A DNA stretch of 44,216 nt from JBBSEZ01 sp038239195. Its GTDB lineage: Bacteria > Planctomycetota > Planctomycetia > Gemmatales > Gemmataceae. The stretch covers positions 1-44,216 of the forward strand of contig JBBSEZ010000018.1 in assembly GCA_038239195.1 (NCBI GenBank), read 5' to 3'. Below the pieces are notes generated by a model. That model did not search any database. It saw nothing but the letters and a program-made list of their open reading frames with translations, and was not told the origin of the DNA. Of the stretch, positions 38,318-44,216 are shown one piece after another (the first letter of the stretch is position 1; each line of letters opens with the position of its first letter). Position numbers and translations under genes: made by a program.

Positions 38318-38968
38318 ATGGGAGAGAAGCGCCTGACCGAGGGCGAGTGGCTGGCGGAAGAGAAGGACGACCCCTACCGGATGCTGTATTTTTTGCACCG
38401 CCTCCGGAAGGGGCGGCCGAGCGCCCGCAAGGCCCGGCTGCTCGCCTGCGCCTGCGTGCGGCGCGACCTGGGGGCGCTGAAGGAGCCGTGGCAGCGGCAG
38501 GCCGTCGAGGTGGCCGAGCGCTTCGCCGACGGGCAGGCCAGCAAGGAGGAAGTGCGCCGGGCACAGGACGCTGCGTGCGGGCGGCCCGACTGCTCCTACT
38601 GGGCGGCGAGGACGGACAGCCACTGCATGGCGGCGGAGGCGGTGCTGCGTTCGGGGCACCAGTGCGACGAGGCGGAGCGCGCGGCATGCGGGCTGTTGCG
38701 CTGCGTCGTGGGCAATCCCTTCCGCCCGCTGCCGCGGATCGAGGCGGACTGGCTGGCGTGGGACGAGGGGGTGGTGGTGAAGCTGGCGCGGGCGGCGTAC
38801 GAGAAGCGGCGGGCTCGCGGGAGGCTGGACGGGGCGCGGCTGCGCGTGCTGGCGGACGCGCTGGAGGAGGCGGGTTGCGCCGACGCGGAGGTGCTGGGGC
38901 ATTTGCGGGCGGCGGGGCCGCACGTGCGGGGGTGCTGGCCGGTGGACCTGTGTTTGGGGCGGAAGTAG
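38318..38968 (+). CDS. Gemmata-type 'EWLAEE/ACACVRR' family protein
   Basis: A 216-residue protein of a family often seen in Gemmata-like planctomycetes, with opening LTEGEWLAEEKDDPYRMLYF then LHRLRKGRPSARKARLLACA. The start ATG 38318 is chosen because GGAGG lies 5 bases upstream; a GTG at 38306 also fits. The protein is rich in Cys (CACVRR, 'AACGRPDCSY', 'CGLLRCVVGNPFRPLPRIE') and largely helical. 'LRVLADALEEAGCADAEVLG' near the C-terminus is shared with TIGR02996-associated proteins. Its role is unknown, and no catalytic residues are recognised. Confidence 0.75.
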   Translation: MGEKRLTEGEWLAEEKDDPYRMLYFLHRLRKGRPSARKARLLACACVRRDLGALKEPWQRQAVEVAERFADGQASKEEVRRAQDAACGRPDCSYWAARTDSHCMAAEAVLRSGHQCDEAERAACGLLRCVVGNPFRPLPRIEADWLAWDEGVVVKLARAAYEKRRARGRLDGARLRVLADALEEAGCADAEVLGHLRAAGPHVRGCWPVDLCLGRK

Positions 38969-39292
38969 GGGGAGCGCGGCGGACCGAAGGCGAACGTCGA
39001 TCGCGGCATGGTCGGCTGTATCCAATGCGGAGGGCCCGCAGGGAGGGCCAGACCTGCTGGACGAGGCGGCCTCTCTGCCCCGACGATCAACTCTCGTGCC
39101 GGACGGCCGCCGCGGCTGGAGGCGGTGGGGCTTTGCCTATCAACCGTGGCGGATCACTTCGGAGCCGACGGCGCGACAGGTCGATGTGAGGGCCGTCACT
39201 TGGAGACCTCGGGGGCGTGTGGTAGCCTGGCAGGTAGGCCGATACAGGCCGGTCGGAAGGACAACAACAAGGTCATGGCTGGGGAGGTCATC
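38969..39292. other. gene-free interval, right half duplicated at 43817
   Basis: About 320 bp upstream of the TIGR03067 gene. No gene is convincing in the left half. From 39127 the sequence is part of a direct duplication with 43817-44216. No clear promoter was recognised. Confidence 0.45.
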
Positions 39293-39529
39293 ATGCTCTA
39301 TCGGTGGGCCCTGCTCGCGGCGGCAGTGGTGGCGCTCGGGGGCGGCTCTTCCCCGGCGGCAGCCCCGCCGGACGACAAAGGGGCCCGGAAGGAGGTGGCC
39401 AGGCTGGAGGGGGACTGGGAGCTGGTGCGGCCCGAGGGCTCGACCGACGTGGCCCTGCGGCTGGAATTCAAGGGCGGCAAGCTGACGGTCGTTTGGATCG
39501 GGATGGCGAGCCTGCCGGCGGAAATGACG
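39127..39529 (+). repeat. direct duplication, copy 1 (leader and 5' part of TIGR03067 gene)
   Basis: This ~400-bp segment is a near-copy of 43817-44216 and covers ~165 bp of leader plus the start of the secreted-protein gene. Differences are scattered substitutions and small indels, e.g. ACAACAACAAGG versus ACAACAAGG before the start. The window end cuts copy 2, so the full repeat is probably longer. Confidence 0.85.
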
Positions 39530-39739
39530 CTGTACCCGGACACCGACCCGAAGTGCATCGACGTCGAGTTCAAGAAGGTGCGCCGGGAGCATTACGAGGG
39601 CATCTACAAGGTCGAGAAAGACACCTTGCGGCTGGCCCTGGCGCCGTCCGACGTGAAGGAGCGCCCCACCAAAATACCGGAGCGCGCCGAGCCCGGCAAG
39701 GTATACTTCTTCGGCGTCTTCAAGCGGATGAGGCCCTGA
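39293..39739 (+). CDS. secreted TIGR03067-type protein
   Basis: A 148-residue exported protein. The ATG at 39293 is preceded by GGGGAGG at 5 bases and opens a signal peptide (LYRWALLAAAVVALGGGSSP). The mature part shows the planctomycete TIGR03067 pattern: EVARLEGDWELVRPEG, 'LRLEFKGGKLTVV', 'IDVEFKKVRREHYEGIYKVE' and 'DTLRLALAP'. These short beta-rich proteins have lipocalin-like strand patterns; their role is unknown. A second copy starts at 43980. The gene is convergent with the orphan gene ending at 39778. Confidence 0.8.
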   Translation: MLYRWALLAAAVVALGGGSSPAAAPPDDKGARKEVARLEGDWELVRPEGSTDVALRLEFKGGKLTVVWIGMASLPAEMTLYPDTDPKCIDVEFKKVRREHYEGIYKVEKDTLRLALAPSDVKERPTKIPERAEPGKVYFFGVFKRMRP

Positions 39740-39755
39740 CGACCGGGCTGGCAGG

Positions 39756-39773
39756 CGTGCCGTTTTGGGCACG
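39756..39773. terminator. short hairpin between convergent genes
   Basis: CGTGCC (39756-39761) and GGCACG (39768-39773) pair around GTTTTG. It lies in the 38-bp gap between convergent genes and may help end both transcripts. The stem is short and the call is tentative. Confidence 0.35.
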
Positions 39774-39777
39774 GCGG

Positions 39778-41082
39778 CTACACTTGCCGGCCCGGTGCGC
39801 CCCCGTGGGACAGGCTGCCAGCATGTCCTTCTTCTCGTCGGCCCGATGCGCCTCCCTCGGTGAGCTGGAGGAGCCTGGCGAGCAAGGCCTGGACTTCGGG
39901 GTTGTTGACGAGTCGATCCAATTCGATGGCCTCCGCGTCGAGGCACTCGAGCTCGGCGAGGAGCTCGGCCCGCCTCGCCCGGTTTGCCTTCCACGTTTCA
40001 AAGGCGTTGGCGTAATCCTGGGCGATCCCGGTCAACCTCGTCGCAAGGTGGGCCGGCTCGAGTGCCGGGGACGTCCTCGGCGCCCGCTCGATCGGCTCGC
40101 GTTCGGGCAGAGGACGGTCTTGCGGTTGGGGGGGGCGCGGCTCGTCGCGCGAGACGAGGTCCTGGATGAGCTCGCGCCCGAGGTCGGTCAGGGCATAGCC
40201 GAGCGCCTGGCTGCCCTGGCGGAGCCTGACGATGTAGCCGCGACGCACGAAGCCGGTGAAGACGCCTCCCACCTGTTTCCGCCGCAGCCCATGCCAACCG
40301 AGCCTCTCGACCAGGGCGGCGACGAAGCGGTCAATGTCGTTCGCCAGGCCCTCGCGCCCCAGGTCGTGGATGGCCAGGAGAGTCAAACGCACCTTGTCCT
40401 TGTCCTGAATCCAGCCCAGCAACTCGCTGGGGACTGCTTCGTCGCCCGAGACGAGGCCGGCGGGCGAGGGCTCGGGAAGCTCCGAGGCTGTGGAGGCCCC
40501 AGGATCCAGGCCCCCGTCGCCCGGGACGAGATCGACGGGCGGCGGTTCGGGGAGGCCCGCGGCGGGTGGCGGCTCGAATAGCACGCGGGGCGCCTCGGGC
40601 GGGGCCGAGGGCCCTGCGTCCGCGCAGGCAACCGCGTCGCCGTCCCCGCTCACTCCGTTCGTGCCGAGCGAGCTCGCGTCGTTCATAGGTGCCTCCCCAT
40701 CCAGCCCACTTCGCCAGGCAAGGTTGACCCGGTCCTCGGCATTTTTGAGGGCCTGATAAACGGCCTCGCCCCGGAAACCGTCCGGCATGAGCAGGCTGCA
40801 ATAATGAGCGGTGTTGTTGTCGCCCGGCTTGATCTTGACGTAACAACACCACGGCTTCGCGCCGACAACCGTGACGGGCCGGGTCTCGCCGTTGCAGTGA
40901 ATCTTCTTCTCGACGCGAACGTGCCAGGGCATTCGCTGGTGATAGCCTGCGGCCTGGAGGAGTCGTTGCAGGAGGCGCACGGCCCCCTCGCGCCGGAGAT
41001 GGGGGAGGTCGAACTGGTGGTCGCCGCCCCCCGCGATTGTGACGTTGGCCAGGCCGGAAGTCGCTCGTTTATCGTTACCCAC
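39778..41082 (-). CDS. orphan protein with winged-helix-like C-terminal region
   Basis: A 434-residue protein of unknown family, start GTG at 41082 (GGGAGAGAAG upstream; earlier in-frame text looks non-coding). The N-terminal ~130 residues form a mixed alpha/beta region ('KPWCCYVKIKPGDNNTAHYC', 'MPDGFRGEAVYQALKNAEDR'). An acidic Pro-rich linker follows (~150-220). A winged-helix-like module then reads 'KDKVRLTLLAIHDLGREGLA' and 'LRRKQVGGVFTGFVRRGYIV' with 'GYALTDLGRELI'. A coiled-coil-like segment near the C-terminus ('RRAELLAELECLDAEAIELD') could mediate dimerisation. It may be a DNA-binding regulator, but no target is evident. Confidence 0.6.
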   Translation of the reverse strand: MGNDKRATSGLANVTIAGGGDHQFDLPHLRREGAVRLLQRLLQAAGYHQRMPWHVRVEKKIHCNGETRPVTVVGAKPWCCYVKIKPGDNNTAHYCSLLMPDGFRGEAVYQALKNAEDRVNLAWRSGLDGEAPMNDASSLGTNGVSGDGDAVACADAGPSAPPEAPRVLFEPPPAAGLPEPPPVDLVPGDGGLDPGASTASELPEPSPAGLVSGDEAVPSELLGWIQDKDKVRLTLLAIHDLGREGLANDIDRFVAALVERLGWHGLRRKQVGGVFTGFVRRGYIVRLRQGSQALGYALTDLGRELIQDLVSRDEPRPPQPQDRPLPEREPIERAPRTSPALEPAHLATRLTGIAQDYANAFETWKANRARRAELLAELECLDAEAIELDRLVNNPEVQALLARLLQLTEGGASGRREEGHAGSLSHGGAPGRQV

Positions 41083-41572
41083 GGGGCCGCTTCTCTCCCG
41101 AGTTCGAGAGGGACAGCGAAAGGCGAGATCGCTGGCCGGACGAGGTGCCGTGGGCCGACGGCGAAGAGGGGTTAGTGTAGCAAACTCCCCGGGAGATTGC
41201 CAGGAGACGGTTGGCGCGTGTCGGGCGGGCACGTCCGCGTTCGTTCGCGGCGGTCCGCCGAACTGCGGCGAAACGATGCAATGTCCGAGGGCTCGTCTCG
41301 CGCCGAATCGCCAGGGAGGCCGGCCATCCCTCCCACGGCCGAAATGGTCGTGGCACCAGGCCGAAGGGCCGCCGGGTCGAGGCGTTGTTTCCCCCGCCCT
41401 CCGTTTCGGGCGTTTCAGGCGGCGCCTCTTCTGGGCGGGCGCCACGTCTTCGAGCCATTCGACAGCCTCCTCTTCCTCGGTCGCCGGGTTGACCCAGAAG
41501 AGCGATTGCAGCGAAACGCGGTTGGCCCGGGCCGAGCCGCCCGGGCCAACCCGCTCAGGGCGCCACCCGGCC
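41083..41572. other. gene-free interval between orphan gene and metalloprotease pseudogene
   Basis: About 490 bp with no convincing gene. A strong hairpin at 41520-41551 lies after the protease gene. A weak promoter-like TACACT sits on the minus strand near 41175, ~90 bp before the orphan gene, with a poor -35. Nothing else was recognised. Confidence 0.45.
41520..41551 (-). terminator. hairpin terminator after the metalloprotease gene
   Basis: A 12-bp perfect stem (GGTTGGCCCGGG at 41520-41531 with its complement at 41540-41551) and an 8-nt loop lie 22 bp past the stop. A short GTTTCG follows on the minus strand. Its position and strength suggest transcription termination. Confidence 0.6.
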
Positions 41573-43177
41573 TCACCACTGCCGGAAGCTCACGCCACTG
41601 AACGACTGGATCGACGGGGTAGCGAAGACGCTCACGAGGCCCGCATCCTGGAAGGCGGGGCTGCTCGGCTTGCTCAGCGAAACCGTGCTCACCGACAGCA
41701 CATTGGCCACGGGGGAGAGGGCAAGCGAGCCCGCGAGCGGGGCCGCCTCCTGGACGGGGGCCAGATAGGTGCGCGGCGACTGCTCCACGGCCTGCCAGAG
41801 CTGCAGGTCCTGGGCCACGGACAGGGAGTCGATGGCCGCCAGCTCCCAAGGGGCAATCACCAGGTCACCGGGGTTGATGAACTGGGCGCCGCCCGCCCAC
41901 GGGTCGGACCAGGGGCCCGTCACCCCGTCGCCGGGATTGGCGACCGGATCGAGGGGGCCGACGTGGGCGGGCAGTTGCGGCTCCGGCGGGAGGACCAGCC
42001 AACTCAGGTGATAGCCGCCCAGGCTGGCCCCGTCGTGGGCGCCCACCACCACGGTGTAAACCTTTCCGGGGGCCAGTTCCGCGTCGAGGCCCAGCGAGTT
42101 GCCGTTGGCGTCGTAGACGAACACCTGCGGGACCAGAGTGGGGCCCCCATCGTCCGAGGCCGTGGCCTGGACTTGCAATAAGAGGCGCCCCTCCGATCCG
42201 GTGAAGGAATAGACCTGGTAGTCGCCCAGCCGGGCGATGGTGCCCTGGGCCTCCCCAGCGCCGCTCAGGTCGGTCGCGGCGACGTAGGCGGTCGGATCGA
42301 CGCTCCCCGTGTGGGCCACGTGAGCGTTGCCGTCGTCCGGCCGGCTCCCCAGGATCGTCTGGAGGTAGGTGAACGAGTTCTGCGTCACGACGTCGGTGCC
42401 GTCCCAGCTGGGCTGGATGTTCGGGTTGGGGCGGGCCGGCTTGCCGTCCCCGAAGTTGTCCAGGGTGGTGATGGTGAAGGTGAGGTTGGCGAAGCGCGTG
42501 TTGGGCGCGTTGTAGCTCATCATCTCCTCGCTGGGGCTCGACAGAACGTGGGCCAGCCCGAAGGTGTGCCCGGCCTCGTGGGCGACGTCGCGGCTGATCT
42601 GGGCGGTGTCCCACACCTGCACCCAGTTGCCGTCGTTGTCCTGCCCCACCGGGTCCACCCAGGCCAGGTCGAACGGGTTGCTGTTAGGCGCGTGCGGCTG
42701 GCCGTCGAGGCCATCGTGGAACTGCCCAGGGAAGTCCGATCCGTAGAGGCCGGAGTGCGCGTAGGCGATCTTCACGCCGTTCTGGACGTTGTTCGTGTCG
42801 GCGCCGATGAAGATGGTCGTGCTGCCGTTGCCGGCGTCGAAGTTGCTCTTGCCGGAGAGGCGTGAGACCTCGACATTGAAGGGAGCGAAGAACTCCGAGG
42901 TACGGAAGAGGATGCTCTGCACGTCCCGGTCGCTGCCGTCGAAGGCCCGGACGTCGCGGTGGTCTCCCAGCTAGTTGCCGTCGAAACCGTCGAAGTTCAC
43001 GTACAGGTGGGCCGGTTGGGTGGGCGTGGGGAAGAGCGCGGCCAGTTGGGTCATGTCGGTGATGGCCGGCACCAGGCGGTCTTCCAGGGCCTCGAGAGAC
43101 AGCCTGACTCGGCGGTCGGCCCGGGCCGGGCCAGAACGGCGGGCGCGGGAACGGAAACGCCAGAGAAGGGAAAGCAT
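41573..43177 (-). pseudogene. surface metzincin-like protease with in-frame TAG
   Basis: One continuous frame from the ATG at 43177 (AAGGA upstream) to 41573 is broken only by TAG at 42971-42973 (codon 69 of 534). Before it comes a basic start and the planctomycete tag RVRLSLEALEDRLVPA, then LYVNFDGFDGN. After it the frame continues directly into 'VQSILFRTSEFFAPFNVEVS', 'IAYAHSGLYGSDFPGQFHDG', the zinc motif HEAGHTFGLAH (H200, E201, H204, H210) and a Met-turn-like SEEMMSYN. The C-terminal half is beta-rich ('GEAQGTIARLGDYQVYSFTG'). The domain is intact, so the TAG is either a recent nonsense mutation, a sequencing error, or read through. It would be an exported, metal-dependent peptidase. Confidence 0.8.
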
Positions 43178-43816
43178 GGAAAGGTCCTTGCCGCTGAGCG
43201 GCATTGGGGGGTGGGGTCGAGGCGGGCGTCGGCCCGATTGCGTTGGCACCGTGCCCACCTTCTCGTTCGGCGCCGGCCGGGCCTTGTGACCGACAATTCC
43301 AGATGACCAGCCCCGAGGGCAATCGTGAGCCGCATCGTCGCCCTGAGGCAGCCGCAGACAAAGCCGTGCCGGGCCTGGGCCAGCGGGCAGAGCGGGTCGC
43401 GCGGCTGCTTGCTGCTACAGAGCTTCCGCCCGGACTTCACGGCACGGGTCGGGTAAGCAGCGATGGCCGTGGGGAAGGCGCGCACGTCCTTGCCCTGCTG
43501 CGAGAGCCGGCCCGTCCACGAGAAGACCAGGGCGAGGGCCTCGGCGATCCGATCCTCGCGAAGGGCAGAGGAGGTTGGCCCTTGCCTCGCCCCTCGGGGG
43601 CCCTCACTCTCTTATCACCATCAGCACGGGACTTGTGAGAGGGGGCCTGTGGCGAGCTGAGGCGCTCAGGTCTGCCAGCGGTATTGCACTCGATCGACCA
43701 TGCGGAGGCCGAGCCACGCCGAGGAGCATGGAGGGGGACTGCACCGCGAGGGCAGCGCCGATGGCCAGGGCGATGCGACCGAGTCGGCGCCCTGGAATGG
43801 CTCGATGGGGGGGAGC
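43178..43816. other. gene-free interval
   Basis: About 640 bp with open frames that show no recognisable protein features and GC-biased composition. No promoter, tRNA or transposase was recognised. It may hold the promoter of the protease pseudogene on its left and decayed sequence elsewhere. Confidence 0.4.
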
Positions 43817-44216
43817 GGGCCTTGCCTCCAAACCGTGGCGGGCCACCTCGCAGCCGACGGCGCGACAGGTCGATGTGAGGGCCACCACCTTGGAGAGCTC
43901 GGGGGCGTGTGGTAGCCTGGGAAGGAGGCCGATACAGGCCGGTCGGAAGGACAACAAGGTCATGGCTGGGGAGGTCATCATGCTCTATCGGTGGGCCCTG
44001 CTCGCGGCGGTAGTGGTGGCGCTCGGGGGCGGCTCTTCCCCGGCGGCAGCCCCGCCGGACGACAAAGCGGCCCGGAAGGAGCTGGCCAGGCTGGAGGGGG
44101 CCTGGGAGTTGGTGCGGCCCGAGGGCTCTACCGAAGCGGCCCTGCGGCTGGAATTCAAGGGCGGCAAGCTGACGGTCGTTTGGATCGGGATGGCGAGCCT
44201 GCCGGCGGAAATGACG
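43817..44216 (+). repeat. direct duplication, copy 2 (cut by window edge)
   Basis: Near-copy of 39127-39529 with a 3-bp shorter ACAAC run and scattered substitutions; ends at the window edge. Includes leader and the beginning of a second TIGR03067-type gene. Confidence 0.85.
43980..44216 (+). CDS. second TIGR03067-type secreted protein (partial)
   Basis: The first 79 codons of a gene nearly identical to that at 39293, with the same GGGGAGG ribosome site and signal peptide (LYRWALLAAVVVALGGGSSP). Amino-acid changes are seen in the mature part (DKAARKELARLEGAWELVRP versus DKGARKEVARLEGDWELVRP). Both copies keep their frame here, so both could be functional. The rest lies beyond the window. Confidence 0.75.
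   Translation, partial: MLYRWALLAAVVVALGGGSSPAAAPPDDKAARKELARLEGAWELVRPEGSTEAALRLEFKGGKLTVVWIGMASLPAEMT

Noticed and set aside
35815..39189. A long plus-strand frame over the end of pyruvate carboxylase
   Set aside because: It is a frame shadow of pyc and the small genes after it, with no recognisable domains.
43204..43638. Possible small gene on the plus strand
   Set aside because: There is no ribosome site, no family signature and a compositionally random translation.

Overview
The window is high-GC bacterial DNA that looks like a Planctomycetota chromosome, most likely Gemmatales/Gemmataceae. That inference rests on lineage-restricted families recognised by eye: a TIGR02996-type N-terminus, two TIGR03067-type secreted proteins, a short 'xxEWLAEExDPYRMLxFL'-type family, a surface protein with the 'LEALEDRLVPA' N-terminal tag, a Hanks kinase fused to an FGE-sulfatase domain, and a HETSR-bearing degenerate peptidase of DUF1570 type. 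No rRNA, tRNA or CRISPR array was seen.

Region 1 (119-11838, all minus strand) is a type II secretion / type IV pilus-like operon in the order gspE, kinase-like pseudogene, gspF, gspG, gspH, gspI, gspJ, gspK, a PilM-PilN (GspL-like) fusion and a PilO/GspM-like gene. No secretin (GspD) or prepilin peptidase lies in the window. The kinase-like gene between gspE and gspF lacks the catalytic Asp and carries a one-base frameshift.

Region 2 (12239-16672, minus strand) is the main find: a complete diversity-generating retroelement (DGR). In transcription order it comprises a target gene (intact Ser/Thr kinase plus C-terminal FGE/C-type-lectin-like domain), its variable repeat VR at the 3' end, an avd accessory gene, a DGR-type reverse transcriptase, and a template repeat TR starting one base after the RT stop. 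TR (12239-12366) and VR (14287-14414) align without gaps over 128 bp with 9 differences. All 9 fall at template adenines on the coding strand and change 7 codons, all of them amino-acid-changing. The system therefore appears built to diversify the ligand-binding surface of a signalling kinase. Several stem-loops lie just 3' of TR.

Region 3 (16747-20749) holds a nested palindromic repeat, a decayed adenine deaminase pseudogene, a response-regulator/HD-GYP gene followed 3 bp later by a phytoene-desaturase-like FAD oxidoreductase, and a convergent ACT-domain gene. Region 4 (21010-29190, plus strand) holds a secreted protein with 14 PGMVGG-type repeats and a peptidase-like domain that lost metal ligands, a STAS anti-anti-sigma protein, an RsbW-like ATPase, MutS and a TIGR02996/LRR protein. 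Region 5 (29268-34335, minus strand) holds a beta-propeller-like protein, an S41 C-terminal processing protease with a near-consensus sigma70 promoter, and a Helicase_C_3-type protein. Region 6 (34475-44216) holds pyruvate carboxylase, two small lineage-specific proteins, a TIGR03067 gene duplicated at the right edge, an orphan winged-helix-like protein, and a metzincin surface protease gene interrupted by an in-frame TAG.

Long palindromic intergenic repeats (arms 16-28 bp) recur at many gene boundaries and are typical of a repeat-rich planctomycete genome.
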